62,070 bases of DNA from Caballeronia zhejiangensis (GTDB taxonomy: Bacteria > Pseudomonadota > Gammaproteobacteria > Burkholderiales > Burkholderiaceae), in assembly GCF_000698575.1 (NCBI RefSeq), contig NZ_JFHD01000040.1, positions 1 through 62,070 of the forward strand, read 5' to 3'. The notes beneath the pieces are model-generated. The model was not told the DNA's origin. It did not search any database and saw only the letters and a program-made list of their open reading frames with translations. The position numbers and the translations under genes were made by a program. Below, piece by piece: positions 30,573 to 40,041 of this stretch; the stretch's first letter is position 1, and each line of letters starts with the position of its first letter.

Positions 30573-32972
30573 ATGAACTATCCGCCGATCCCGACCGACT
30601 TCATCGACGCGCCGCGCTCGCGCGTCGTCATGGTTGCGCCCGACTCGTCGCCGATGATCGCGACGCTCGCGCAGCGCCAAGAAGAGCAGCTTGACTACGA
30701 CTTCTTCTTCACACGCTGGCTCTCGCCGACGGACACGATCGCGAGCTTCGCCGCAGAAGTCTCGCCGGCAGATCCATCCGTTGCGATGCCGGGCACGCTC
30801 GTCGACGCGTCGGGCACGATCGCGAAGGTTTGGCTGCAAGGCGGCATCGGCGGCATGCGCTATGCCGTGAAACTGACGGCCACGACGGCGCAAGGCCGCG
30901 CGTGGGAACAGCAGATCATCTTGAGCATCATCGCCGACCGCCGCGCGAGCGGAGATCCCGACGGGCTCGCCGACAGCGCGGCGGCATCCGCGCTCGCCGC
31001 GGCAGAATCGGCACTCGCGGCCGCGAACAGCGAGGCGAACTCGGCTGCGAGCGAGGCAGCGGCAGGGGATAGCGCTGCGCAGGCGCATGCGGACGCGCAA
31101 GCTGCGGATGGAAGCGCTGGCGCGGCGCACGACGCGCAGGTTGCCGCCGAGCAAGCGGCCGTCAGTGCCGGCCAATCCGCCGACTCCGCGACGACGAGCA
31201 AGAACGCGTCGGCCGACAGCGCGGCTCTGGCTCAGTCGTGGGCGAGCAAGCCGACGGGCACGGTCGACGGAACCAGCTTTTCCGCGAAGGTCTACGCTTC
31301 GCAGGCGGGCATCAGCGCCGGCCAGTCGGCGGACAGCGCGCTCGCCGCATCGAACAGCGCAGGCGCGGCGCATACGAGCGAGCAAAACGCCAAGACGAGC
31401 GAGCAGAACGTTGCTTCCACGGCCGCGAACATGAACGCGTACATCGCCATCCCGGTGACGGGTCCGGCGATGACGCTCACTGCCGCGCAGTTCTTGAACG
31501 CCATCATCGCCTTTACGGGCGTGCTCACGGCCGATACTGTCGTTACGGTGCCGGCCACGTCGCACCCGTTCATGGTCATCAATCAGACCACAGGCGCGTA
31601 CAAGCTGACTGTGAAGATGCAGGGCGGCACGCAGCAAACGCAGGTGATTCAGGGCTATGCGGGCAATCTCTGCTGCGACGGGCTGACGGGCGTCTATGCC
31701 GCATCGTCGGCGGGCGGCAATGCGAATGCTCAACTGAGCAACGTCGTGCCGGCGGCCGGCGCTTCGTTCGTCCCTTTTCCGCACGTCCAAGGCTTTGCGT
31801 GGCTGATGCTGCGCGGCTTGTTCCTGAACTACGGGACGGATTACACCGACGATACGAGCGGCTTCTACCTGCAGAACTTCACGGCAGACGGCAAAGAAAC
31901 GTTCAGCATCTTCTCGCTCAATGCGGTGAGCATCGCCAATGCGTTGCTCGCGACGAACCCTGTGATTGTCTCCGGTGGCCTGACATTTCCGGACGGCTCC
32001 ACGCAAAACACGGCGCCGCAATCGAGCCGCAACCTGTTCGTAGACGGGCGCTTTGATTCGTGGGTAGCAACAACCGCCGCCTTACCTGTCACCCCGAGCA
32101 GCTATGTTGCGGCGACTATGTGGGCGGCCAAGGCTGGTACGGGCGGCGCAGGGACGCTCTCGCAGTTTGACGTCCGCAGCGGAAGTTACACCGGGGATTC
32201 AAACCCGATCTACGCACTCGCCTACGCTCAAACGACAGCCTCGACCGGTTCAGTTGCGGGAAGCTCTACAGGCTTGATCCGCCAGTCGATTGAAGGTGTG
32301 CATACCGCAGCGGGGAAGTCCGTCACCGTTGGTATCAAGCTGTGGGTTGCGGCGGGGTCGATCACGATTCCGCAGATCTATGCGTTGCAAAATTTCGGCT
32401 CGGGTGGCTCGCCTTCGGCTGCTGTGGACTTTTCGAAGGCCGTGAACTGGGTCGTTACGACCACGCCAAAGCTGTTCTCTGTGCGCCTCGATGTCCCGTC
32501 TATTGCGGGAAAGGCAATCGGCACGAACGGCAACGACTCGCTATCCATCGGGCTCACTCTGCCGCCGGGCGTCACGTTCACGCTCTACGCGATGGAGCCT
32601 CAATGCGAACTGTGCTCGCCGACGTCCTCTTCGGATATCAACGGCAACGGCGGTAGTCCGACGCCGTTCGAGTTCCGCGGGATGCAGCCTGAGCTCGACC
32701 GGATCACTCGCTACTTTGAGCGGGTGCATATCTCGTTCCTGTACCAAGCAGCTTCGGCGAACTGCTACGGGGGCACGGTTCTCCCGATGGCTCGCAAGCG
32801 GGCGACGCCAGCGCTTGCCTACAGCTTCGCCTCATTCCCTGTCGCGCAGAACGTGCAATCGAGCAACGTGGCGGTGTACTCGGCCTATCAGCTTCGCTTT
32901 TACATGCTGTCCGCTGCGGCGGGTGTGTGTGAAGTGCAGAACGGCTATGTCGATTGCGACTGCCGTCTCTAA
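30573..32972 (+). CDS. Tail fibre with N-terminal adaptor domain
   Basis: A 799-residue fibre. Residues 1-125 resemble a phage fibre-tail adaptor domain (DFFFTRWLSPTDTIASFAAE, then GTLVDASGTIAKVWLQGGIG). Residues 130-290 are an Ala/Ser-rich coiled-coil shaft. Residues about 300-480 form a trimeric fibre body, and 485-799 form the receptor-binding end (SRNLFVDGRFDSW, then NFGSGGSPSAAVDF). The last part is paralogous to the next gene. Likely binds the host surface. Confidence 0.85.
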   Translation: MNYPPIPTDFIDAPRSRVVMVAPDSSPMIATLAQRQEEQLDYDFFFTRWLSPTDTIASFAAEVSPADPSVAMPGTLVDASGTIAKVWLQGGIGGMRYAVKLTATTAQGRAWEQQIILSIIADRRASGDPDGLADSAAASALAAAESALAAANSEANSAASEAAAGDSAAQAHADAQAADGSAGAAHDAQVAAEQAAVSAGQSADSATTSKNASADSAALAQSWASKPTGTVDGTSFSAKVYASQAGISAGQSADSALAASNSAGAAHTSEQNAKTSEQNVASTAANMNAYIAIPVTGPAMTLTAAQFLNAIIAFTGVLTADTVVTVPATSHPFMVINQTTGAYKLTVKMQGGTQQTQVIQGYAGNLCCDGLTGVYAASSAGGNANAQLSNVVPAAGASFVPFPHVQGFAWLMLRGLFLNYGTDYTDDTSGFYLQNFTADGKETFSIFSLNAVSIANALLATNPVIVSGGLTFPDGSTQNTAPQSSRNLFVDGRFDSWVATTAALPVTPSSYVAATMWAAKAGTGGAGTLSQFDVRSGSYTGDSNPIYALAYAQTTASTGSVAGSSTGLIRQSIEGVHTAAGKSVTVGIKLWVAAGSITIPQIYALQNFGSGGSPSAAVDFSKAVNWVVTTTPKLFSVRLDVPSIAGKAIGTNGNDSLSIGLTLPPGVTFTLYAMEPQCELCSPTSSSDINGNGGSPTPFEFRGMQPELDRITRYFERVHISFLYQAASANCYGGTVLPMARKRATPALAYSFASFPVAQNVQSSNVAVYSAYQLRFYMLSAAAGVCEVQNGYVDCDCRL

Positions 32973-32988
32973 CCACTAGGAGAACTCT

Positions 32989-34020
32989 ATGTCTCAAGCC
33001 GTAAATCTGGCACGGCTCTCCGATGTGAACGAGAACCTGCCGCTGTCTAACCGAAACTTCTTCATCGACGGTGCATTCGATAGCTGGTATGGGGCGGCGT
33101 CCGCTCTTCCAATCGCATTGACTACCACTGCGCAGTATGTGTCGACCATGTGGGTCGGTTATAGCGGCGCGGGCGGTGCTGGCAATGTGAACTATTGGGC
33201 GGGTATGAACACGGCGGCCAGCAACTGGCTTCAATACCTGGACGGCGGCGCCACGTACTGCATGATCTGGAATCAGACCACGGCTTCCACTGGAACCTTG
33301 GCCGCTCGCAATCTGCCGTACTTCGCTCAACGTCTCCAGCAAGTTGCCAAGCTCGCAAGCAAGACGGTCACGGTGAGCTTCAAGCTCCAGTGCAGCGCTG
33401 GATCGGACTGCGTTATTCCGGGTCTGCTGGCTCATCAGAACTTCGGTACGGGCGGCTCTCCTTCCGCTGCTGTCATTCTCGACAAGGCGGTGAACTGGCG
33501 TGTGAAGCTAGGTGATATTCCGCGTCGGTTCTCTGTGCGCCTTGACGTTCCTTCGGTTGCGGGCAAGACGATCGGCACCAACGGCAACGACCTTCTTCAG
33601 ATCGGTCTGTGGCTTCCGGCCGGATGGACGGGAACGCTGAACGTGATGGAGGCGCAGATTGAGATCAGCAGCCCGAACTGCTCAGATGACCTTAACGGGA
33701 ACGGCGGCGCCCCGACGGCCTTCGAGTTTCGCGGAAGGAACGAAGAGGCTTTGCGGATTCTCCCGTACTACCGTCAGGTGCAGTCGACTGTTATGCAGCA
33801 CTCGTCGATTGCCGGGGCGAACTTGGGTTGCCAGTACGTGCTCTCACCGCCGATGCGGTGGACTCCCGCAGTCTCGCTTGCGCGCACCTATACGTCTAAC
33901 TGCGCGGCCACTTCCTCACACTCGACCAGCGCCGCAGGGACGTTTGTCTATTGCACTGCTACGGCCGCCGGTCAGGTGACTCAGTTCAATGACACAGTAA
34001 CGCTCGACGCTCGACTCTAA
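32989..34020 (+). CDS. Second fibre tip protein, paralogue of the fibre C-terminus
   Basis: A 343-residue protein that aligns along its whole length with residues ~485-799 of the fibre encoded just upstream: NRNFFIDGAFDSW against SRNLFVDGRFDSW, NFGTGGSPSAAVILDKAVNW against NFGSGGSPSAAVDFSKAVNW, RRFSVRLDVPSVAGKTIGTN against KLFSVRLDVPSIAGKAIGTN. The C-terminal ~80 residues differ. The gene has its own AGGAG site. It looks like a tandem duplication that gave a second, divergent receptor-binding tip without shaft. Confidence 0.8.
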   Translation: MSQAVNLARLSDVNENLPLSNRNFFIDGAFDSWYGAASALPIALTTTAQYVSTMWVGYSGAGGAGNVNYWAGMNTAASNWLQYLDGGATYCMIWNQTTASTGTLAARNLPYFAQRLQQVAKLASKTVTVSFKLQCSAGSDCVIPGLLAHQNFGTGGSPSAAVILDKAVNWRVKLGDIPRRFSVRLDVPSVAGKTIGTNGNDLLQIGLWLPAGWTGTLNVMEAQIEISSPNCSDDLNGNGGAPTAFEFRGRNEEALRILPYYRQVQSTVMQHSSIAGANLGCQYVLSPPMRWTPAVSLARTYTSNCAATSSHSTSAAGTFVYCTATAAGQVTQFNDTVTLDARL

Positions 34021-34030
34021 GGAAATTCAA

Positions 34031-34564
34031 ATGACCTACAGACTCACCGCCGATCCCAAAACCATCCAATACGTTGACGGCGCAGGCAGGGAATGGACAT
34101 TCGACCTTGGGACCGGTCATCGCTTCGAAGATGAATACGAGGCGTGGCTTGCCGAGGGCAACACGGCAGAGCCCTACCAAGTCGGCGAATCGCTCGACGC
34201 GCTGAAGGAACGGCTGACCAACGCCATCGACGTGAAGGTCGCGGACATTTATTCGAACTGGATGCGTTTCGCGCAGGAATATCTCGAGCGGCAGGCCGCG
34301 GCGCAGGCATTCAAGGATGCGGGCTATGTCGGCGATCCGGGACCGTGGGTGACGGCCTTCGCGGTGCCCGCCGGCAAGACGAATCAGGAAGCAACCGACA
34401 TCATCCTCGCGCAGTCCGTGATGCTTAACGGCGCGCTCGCGACGCTCGGCGCGCTGCGCATGCGCAAGTACGAAGTCATCGGCGCGGCGGATCCCGCGGC
34501 CGCGCAAGCTTCCTATGACGACATCATGGCGAAGATCGATCAAACCGCAGCGCAGATCCACTAA
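34031..34564 (+). CDS. Fibre-associated protein, possibly tail fibre chaperone
   Basis: A 177-residue protein after the fibre genes. Beginning MTYRLTADPKTIQYVDGAGR, then helices (ALKERLTNAIDVKVADIYSN, then QEYLERQAAAQAFKDAGYVG). Similar helical proteins with this place act as fibre assembly chaperones. I infer that from position and composition only. Confidence 0.55.
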   Translation: MTYRLTADPKTIQYVDGAGREWTFDLGTGHRFEDEYEAWLAEGNTAEPYQVGESLDALKERLTNAIDVKVADIYSNWMRFAQEYLERQAAAQAFKDAGYVGDPGPWVTAFAVPAGKTNQEATDIILAQSVMLNGALATLGALRMRKYEVIGAADPAAAQASYDDIMAKIDQTAAQIH

Positions 34565-34574
34565 GCAGAGCACG

Positions 34575-35084
34575 ATGAAAGTCGCATTCTTCAAAGGCAA
34601 GCATCCGGGCTGGAAGGGCTGGCTTGGCGTGCTTACGAAGTGGTGGACGTGCGGGCCTTACTCGCACTGCGAGTTGGTTTTCGGCACGCAGGCATCGACC
34701 GGCCTATCGACCTGCTGGTCATCCACATGGCTCGACAAGGGCGTTCGCTGCGCGCAAATCGTGCTCGACCCGGCCATGTGGGACGTTATCGACGTGCCGA
34801 CGACGGCCGAGCAGGACGCCGCCGCGCTGGCGTGGTTCAAGGCGAACGAGGGCGCACCGTACGACACGCTCGCGCTATTCGGCTTCCTGTTCCGCCCGCT
34901 GAAGGGTGTCGGGAACCGCTATTTCTGCGACGAAGCCTGCCTTGAGGCAATGGGCTTTCCCGAGGCGTGGCGCTATGACCCGAACTCGGCCTATCAGTTG
35001 TTGCTTGGAGTGGCGGGGTTGCTCGAGGCAAATGTAAAGTGCGGTATGGTGCCGCACCAACTCGCACCGTTGGAGAGTGTCTGA
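34575..35084 (+). CDS. Permuted NlpC/P60-like cysteine hydrolase
   Basis: A 169-residue protein. His in GPYSHCELVFGTQ, the YDTLALFGFLF strand-helix and Cys in NRYFCDEACLEAMGFPE give the pattern of permuted papain-like NlpC/P60 (YiiX-type) proteins. Such enzymes may cleave peptidoglycan peptides or act on lipids. It lies inside the tail cluster, so it could help entry. Start ATG 34575; the last codons contain GGTGCCGCACC (35048-35058), 25 nt before the next start. Confidence 0.65.
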   Translation: MKVAFFKGKHPGWKGWLGVLTKWWTCGPYSHCELVFGTQASTGLSTCWSSTWLDKGVRCAQIVLDPAMWDVIDVPTTAEQDAAALAWFKANEGAPYDTLALFGFLFRPLKGVGNRYFCDEACLEAMGFPEAWRYDPNSAYQLLLGVAGLLEANVKCGMVPHQLAPLESV

Positions 35085-35947
35085 TGACGATGATGAAGCT
35101 GGCGAACAATGCCGTATCGAAGCTGGCTGCGGCCGTCGATGCGACCGGGACGACGCTGACGCTCATGCCCGGCGACGGCGTGAAGTTTCCGACGCTCGGC
35201 GCGAAGGACGTATTCCCGCTGTACGCAATCAAGTCGGACGGTTCGTACGAGATCATGAAGGCGACGGCGCGAAACGTCGACGTCATCACGGTTGTCCGCG
35301 CGCAGGAGGGCACGGCCGCACTGACGCTCGCGCCGAACGATCGAATCGAAGTGCGCATGACGAATGCGGCGTTCGTGGATCGCATCATCCCGGATTCGAT
35401 GCTCGGCATCATCGCGATGTGGGGCGGGGCGGTCACGGACATTCCCCGCGGGTGGGTGTTGTGCGATGGTACGAACGGCACGATTGACCTTCGCGGCCTG
35501 TTTGTCGTCGGCGCCGGAGCGGCAGGTTCGAAATACGCCGTTGGCGCAAAGGGCGGCGTCGATACCGTGGCGCTTACGACGGCGCAAATGCCGGCGCACA
35601 ATCACGGCATCAACGACCCCGGACATGCGCATGGCGTGTATGACCCCGGCCACAATCACTATGTCAATGATCCCGGCCACGCGCACAGCTCGCCTACGCA
35701 AGTTCCTCTTAGTGGGGGTGGTTGGCCGCGCGGCTTCACCGCCGGTGGCGCAGATATTGGCTCATACGGGACGGTCGGCATCAACGGTAGCGGTACGGGC
35801 ATTTGGCTGAATCCCTCCGCAACCGGCATCCAGATTTACGGCTCTGGCACCGGCATTTCGACCCAAAGCAACGGCTCGGGCCAAGCGCATGAAAACAGGC
35901 CGCCGTATTACGCGCTCGCCTATATCCAGTACAAGGGCACGCTCTAA
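35084..35947 (+). CDS. Tail collar fibre protein
   Basis: A 287-residue protein with a phage tail collar domain: GIIAMWGGAVTDIPRGWVLC, DGTNGTIDLRGLFVVGAG, and the end ENRPPYYALAYIQYKG. Residues 180-205 contain His-rich repeats (HNHGINDPGHAHGVYDPGHN) like the metal-binding HxH turns of trimeric fibre tips. ATG 35084 and ATG 35093 are both possible. Confidence 0.85.
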   Translation: MTMMKLANNAVSKLAAAVDATGTTLTLMPGDGVKFPTLGAKDVFPLYAIKSDGSYEIMKATARNVDVITVVRAQEGTAALTLAPNDRIEVRMTNAAFVDRIIPDSMLGIIAMWGGAVTDIPRGWVLCDGTNGTIDLRGLFVVGAGAAGSKYAVGAKGGVDTVALTTAQMPAHNHGINDPGHAHGVYDPGHNHYVNDPGHAHSSPTQVPLSGGGWPRGFTAGGADIGSYGTVGINGSGTGIWLNPSATGIQIYGSGTGISTQSNGSGQAHENRPPYYALAYIQYKGTL

Positions 35948-37692
35948 TGCCTACGCTGAAACTCACACAGTTCTCCGGCGAGGTTCCGCGCCTGCTGCCG
36001 CGCCTGCTTGCGGACACGGCATCGCAGAACGCCGTGAACGTGCGGCTCGAGGATGGAAGCCTGACGCCGGTTCGCCAGCGCAAATTCACCACGACGATTG
36101 CGGGTCTTGCGGCCGGTTCCATCCGGACGGTCTACAAGAACGGCGCCGAGTGGCTTGCGTGGACAACCGACGTCGACGCAGCGCCGGGACCGGTCGCGAC
36201 GGATCGGCTCTACTACACAGGCGACGGTGCGCCGAAGATGCGCGTCGCGGGCGTCGTCTATCCGCTCGCCATTTCGCCGCCGGCCGGCGCGCTCGCGGGC
36301 TCTGTGTCCGGATCGGCGACGAGTTCGGATGTCACGACGTTGCTCTACGTCTATACGTGGGTAACGTCGTTCGGCGAAGAGTCTGCGCCGAGCCCGGCAT
36401 CGAACTTCATCAACTGGCAACCGGGGCAGACGGTCACGCTGTCGGGCTTCGCTGCTGCGCCTGCGGGCCGATCCATCACGAAGCAGCGCATCTACCGCAC
36501 GCAATCGGGCAACGTGTCGAGCGGCCTGTACTTCGTGGCCGAGCGCGCGGCGAGCTCGGCGAACTATGCCGACGTCGTGAACCTGTCGGCCGCGCAAGAA
36601 CCTATCCCGTCGATCGATTGGGATCCGCCGCCGGCCACGCTGCAAGGCTTGACGGCATTGCCGAATGGCCTCATGGCCGCGTTCAACGGCAAGGATCTGA
36701 TGTTCTGCGAGCCGTGGCGGCCGCACGCGTGGCCGGAAAAGTACGTGCTCACGACGGACTATCCAATCGTCGCGATCGGCGCATTCGGCTCGACGATTGC
36801 CGTACTCACGACGGGCAATCCGTACGTCGTCACCGGCACGTCGCCGGATTCGATGTCGATGGAGAAGGTCGAGCAGAACATTCCATGCGTCAACGCGCGC
36901 GCCGTCGTCGACTTGGGCTATTCGGTCGCGTATCCGTCGAATGATGGGCTCGCGGTTATCTCGTCGTCCGGCGCGAGCGTCATGAGCGACGCGCTCTTCA
37001 CTCGAAGCGACTGGCAGAAAATGTCGCCCGCGACGCTGATTGCGAGCCAGTTCGCCGGGCGCTACTTCGCTTCGTACGGATACGTCGATACCGACGGCAG
37101 GCCGCAGACGGGTTCGTTTCTGGTGGATATGACGGGGCAGACGCCGTTTCTCCTGCGCACCAACCTGAAGGCGGACGCGCTCACGTACGACATTCCGACC
37201 GGCGCGATGTTCATGCTGTTCGGGAACGAGGTCTACGAGTGGGATGCGGTCGGGCAGTCCAATGCGACGCTCACATGGAAATCCAAGCAGTTCGTGATGC
37301 CGAAGCCGACGAACTTCGGCGCGATCTTCATCGAGGCCGGCGGCACGCGCACGCCCGAAGAGCAGGCGGCGTATGAGCAGCAGATTGCCGATGACAACGC
37401 CTGGAACGCCGCGCACTTCCCGAATCCGTCGATCGAAGGTGAGGTCGGCGGTGCGGCGGTCGGCGCGTACGCCGTCGGCGGCGATCTCATGCGCCGCGCC
37501 AACGATCGTCCGTTCGTGTCGGTGAACATTTACGCGGACAAGAAGCTCGTCGCCAACGTCTCGACGCTCAACCGCGTCGCGCGCTTGCCGGCGGGCTTCG
37601 TGGCGCGCGTGTGGGAGATCGAAGTGAACTCCAACACGCAGATCGCGGAGATCGGCCTTGCAACCAATGCACAGGAGCTTGCACTGATATGA
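35947..37692 (+). CDS. Tail tube/nozzle-like structural protein
   Basis: A 581-residue, beta-rich protein. Opening MPTLKLTQFSGEVPRLLPRL, with RLEDGSLTPVRQ, then YVYTWVTSFGEESAPSPAS and AYPSNDGLAVIS, matches proteins seen in Burkholderia podovirus tails that act like a nozzle or T7 gp12. A homologue name is not certain. Start overlaps the collar gene stop by one base. Confidence 0.65.
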   Translation: MPTLKLTQFSGEVPRLLPRLLADTASQNAVNVRLEDGSLTPVRQRKFTTTIAGLAAGSIRTVYKNGAEWLAWTTDVDAAPGPVATDRLYYTGDGAPKMRVAGVVYPLAISPPAGALAGSVSGSATSSDVTTLLYVYTWVTSFGEESAPSPASNFINWQPGQTVTLSGFAAAPAGRSITKQRIYRTQSGNVSSGLYFVAERAASSANYADVVNLSAAQEPIPSIDWDPPPATLQGLTALPNGLMAAFNGKDLMFCEPWRPHAWPEKYVLTTDYPIVAIGAFGSTIAVLTTGNPYVVTGTSPDSMSMEKVEQNIPCVNARAVVDLGYSVAYPSNDGLAVISSSGASVMSDALFTRSDWQKMSPATLIASQFAGRYFASYGYVDTDGRPQTGSFLVDMTGQTPFLLRTNLKADALTYDIPTGAMFMLFGNEVYEWDAVGQSNATLTWKSKQFVMPKPTNFGAIFIEAGGTRTPEEQAAYEQQIADDNAWNAAHFPNPSIEGEVGGAAVGAYAVGGDLMRRANDRPFVSVNIYADKKLVANVSTLNRVARLPAGFVARVWEIEVNSNTQIAEIGLATNAQELALI

Positions 37693-37904
37693 GCGCGGAA
37701 AGCATCAATACCGAAAAACTGGAAGTTCTCGCGGGCGATCGCGGCGACCGGAAGAAGGCGGCCGTGCGCCGCGGCGACATCGCGACGACGCGCATGCGCT
37801 CGAAGCAACTCACCGCCGCGCCGAGCGCCGCCGACTTCAACGCGCTTCAGGCGGACGTCGCCGCGATCTGGAAGATGCTCGACGGCATCCGCACGTCGCA
37901 GTGA
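37689..37904 (+). CDS. Small structural-region protein
   Basis: A 71-residue protein, ATG 37689 overlapping the previous TGA. Basic N-terminal half, then a helix (DFNALQADVAAIWKMLDGIR). May be a minor tail or assembly protein; unknown. Confidence 0.6.
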   Translation: MSAESINTEKLEVLAGDRGDRKKAAVRRGDIATTRMRSKQLTAAPSAADFNALQADVAAIWKMLDGIRTSQ

Positions 37905-37913
37905 TTGGCCTAT

Positions 37914-37950
37914 GGTCTTGAAAACCATACAATGTTGCGAAATCGGAACC
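37914..37950 (+). promoter_or_regulatory. Dyad/promoter module inside the tail operon
   Basis: ATGGT-CTTGAAA-ACCAT forms a palindrome between a weak -35 TTGGCC (37905-37910) and a -10 TACAAT (37928-37933), 17 bp apart. GAAATCGGAACC follows as in the other modules. It lies in front of ATG 37962 and supports that start over the earlier in-frame ATG 37932. Confidence 0.5.
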
Positions 37951-37961
37951 AAGGGCAGAGC

Positions 37962-38447
37962 ATGATTTTCGCGGACAAGCAAGAAACGCTCGACCTGATG
38001 AAAGGCAACAAGCATGCGGCCGACTTCATCGAATTGATCGTCGACATCCTGCACTTTTGGGATGACCTGATCGACCGGGACAAGGTGCTGTCGAACGCGG
38101 AGATCAACACGCGCATGTTCGATGTGCTCGTTACGCTGCCGCGCAATCCCTTCTATGCGACCAATTTTGCCTCGCTGAACGTGATCCTGACGAATTCGAT
38201 CACGAACTGGCAGGTTGCGAACCGCATGGAAAGCGAGGGCGAAGAGTACGAGAAGCGCATCGCTTACATTCTGCGCTCGTCCTACGTCGATCTCATCACG
38301 CACGCGGGCCTGTTAGTTGGCGGGCCAGAATGGGCGAAGCACGTCGGGCACAAGATCCGGATGCACGCGCACAAGGAAGGGTACGAGGGCTATCTGGTGA
38401 ATCTGGAAGCCGAACAAAGCGCGCGCGCCGCGAGGGAGAATCAATAA
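37962..38447 (+). CDS. Structural-region protein (unknown)
   Basis: A 161-residue helical protein (FADKQETLDLMKGNKHAADF, then IELIVDILHFWDDLIDRDKV). It has a predicted promoter module directly upstream, unusual inside a tail operon. Function unknown; an assembly or regulatory role is possible. Confidence 0.7.
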   Translation: MIFADKQETLDLMKGNKHAADFIELIVDILHFWDDLIDRDKVLSNAEINTRMFDVLVTLPRNPFYATNFASLNVILTNSITNWQVANRMESEGEEYEKRIAYILRSSYVDLITHAGLLVGGPEWAKHVGHKIRMHAHKEGYEGYLVNLEAEQSARAARENQ

Positions 38448-39280
38448 TGTGCTGCTCTTCGAGTGCTTCGGCGCCGGAAGCCGATCCGAAAATCGGCGAA
38501 GCCGCGATGATGGAGGCGCAGACCGGGCAAGACATGCTCCAGTATGCGCGCGACACCTACGCGGACTATGCCAAGCGGCAGGATGCGACCGACGCGCTAA
38601 ATGCGAAGGTGGCAAACGCGCAGTTGGACTCGATGAATTCCAACAATGCGTGGGCGGCGCATCTTCAAGACCGTCAGACGAACACGTTCGAGCCGCTTCA
38701 GGATCAATACATCCAAGAAGCGCAGAACTACGACACGCCGGAAAAGCAAGAGGCGGCCGCCGCGCAGGCGAAAGCCGATGTGATGTCGAGCGCCGCGACG
38801 AACAACGCGGCGAATGCGCGCTCGATGGCGTCGATGGGTATCAATCCCAACTCGGGCCGATGGGCGGGCACACAGCGCTCCGCCGATCTCTCGACGTCGG
38901 TCGCGGCCGCTGGCGCGATGAACGGCGCGCGGCAATCGGTGAAGGACAAGGCCGAAGCCATGCGCGTGAACGCGATCAACATGGGTAACGGCATCGCCGC
39001 GAACGCGACCGCGGCATCGGGCACGGCCACGACCGCCGGCAACTCGGCCGTCGGCAACAACCAATCCGGCAACAACGCGTTCATCGCCGGCACCGGAATC
39101 ATGAACACCGGGTTCAACGGCGCGATGTCCGGCTATCAGGGGCAGGCGGGCGCGCTCAATTCGCAGTACGGCACTCAGGTTCAGGCTTGGGGGCTCGGCC
39201 AGCAGGCGCAGGCGTCGAGCAGCGCAGGCATGGGCAATCTCATCGGCACCGTCGCGGGCGCCGGCATCATGGCTTTCTAA
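38447..39280 (+). CDS. Internal virion-type protein with a Cys N-terminus
   Basis: A 277-residue protein, Ala/Asn/Gly-rich. Start MCCSSSASAPEADPKIGEAA, then helical AQTGQDMLQYARDTYADYAK, then glycine-rich amphipathic repeats (GNNQSGNNAFIAGTGIMNTG). Similar proteins lie before internal/ejection proteins in podoviruses, like T7 gp14. ATG 38447 overlaps the previous TAA. Confidence 0.65.
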   Translation: MCCSSSASAPEADPKIGEAAMMEAQTGQDMLQYARDTYADYAKRQDATDALNAKVANAQLDSMNSNNAWAAHLQDRQTNTFEPLQDQYIQEAQNYDTPEKQEAAAAQAKADVMSSAATNNAANARSMASMGINPNSGRWAGTQRSADLSTSVAAAGAMNGARQSVKDKAEAMRVNAINMGNGIAANATAASGTATTAGNSAVGNNQSGNNAFIAGTGIMNTGFNGAMSGYQGQAGALNSQYGTQVQAWGLGQQAQASSSAGMGNLIGTVAGAGIMAF

Positions 39281-39297
39281 CTCACGCACACATAAAA

Positions 39298-40041
39298 ATG
39301 AACGACATCATCGCGCACCACGCAAAGAACGGCCGCATCGGCCTGCAATTCTCCGGCGGCAAGGATTCGCTCGCCATGCTCTACCTGTTGGAAAAGCATT
39401 GGCCGGACCTGACCGTGTATTGGGTGAACGCGGGCGATCCGTTTCCGGAGACGCTCGAAGTGGTCGAGCGCGTGCGCGCGATGGTTCCTCATTTCGTCGA
39501 GATCGATGGCGGTCAGCGCGAATCGATCGTGCAGTTCGGCATTCCGACGGATCTGCTGCCGGTGAGCTCGACGCCGATCGGCCTGCATGCGACCGGGCGC
39601 GGCACGCTGATGCAGGACCGCTATTCGTGCTGCGTGCGCTCGATCATGCTGCCGCTCGCCAATCGCATGAGCCAGGACGGCATCACGCTTATCGTGCGCG
39701 GTCAGAAGAACGTCGACACGCACAAGGGGCCGCTGCGCTCGGGCGACACCGACGGCGGCATCCAATATCTGTTCCCGCTCGAGAACTGGACGACGGAACA
39801 GGTGTTCGAATTCCTCGAGGATCGCGGCGTCGAACTGCCGCTCTTCTACAGCACCATGAAGGGTGCGCCGGACTGCATGACGTGCTCGGCATGGTGGGAA
39901 GAGGGGCGTGCGCAATACCTGTCGACGCACCATCCGGAGCAGTACGTCATCTACCAGCAACGCCTCGACGTCATCCGCGAGGCGGTGCATGAACACATCG
40001 CGGCATTTAACGTTGAGGTGAAGTCGGATGGGCCAGCTTGA
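39298..40041 (+). CDS. PP-loop ATPase of the PAPS reductase/DndC-like family (copy 2)
   Basis: A 247-residue protein with the PP-loop FSGGKDSLAMLYLL at about residue 18, YWVNAGDPFPETLEVVERVR, a QDRYSCCVRSIM motif, and CMTCSAWWEEGRAQYL. The cysteine pattern is like the first copy (9905), but the sequence differs strongly. It is inserted between structural genes; its ATG has no strong ribosome binding site. It may modify nucleic acid or take part in sulfur metabolism. A virion-associated role is unlikely but untested. Confidence 0.8.
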   Translation: MNDIIAHHAKNGRIGLQFSGGKDSLAMLYLLEKHWPDLTVYWVNAGDPFPETLEVVERVRAMVPHFVEIDGGQRESIVQFGIPTDLLPVSSTPIGLHATGRGTLMQDRYSCCVRSIMLPLANRMSQDGITLIVRGQKNVDTHKGPLRSGDTDGGIQYLFPLENWTTEQVFEFLEDRGVELPLFYSTMKGAPDCMTCSAWWEEGRAQYLSTHHPEQYVIYQQRLDVIREAVHEHIAAFNVEVKSDGPA

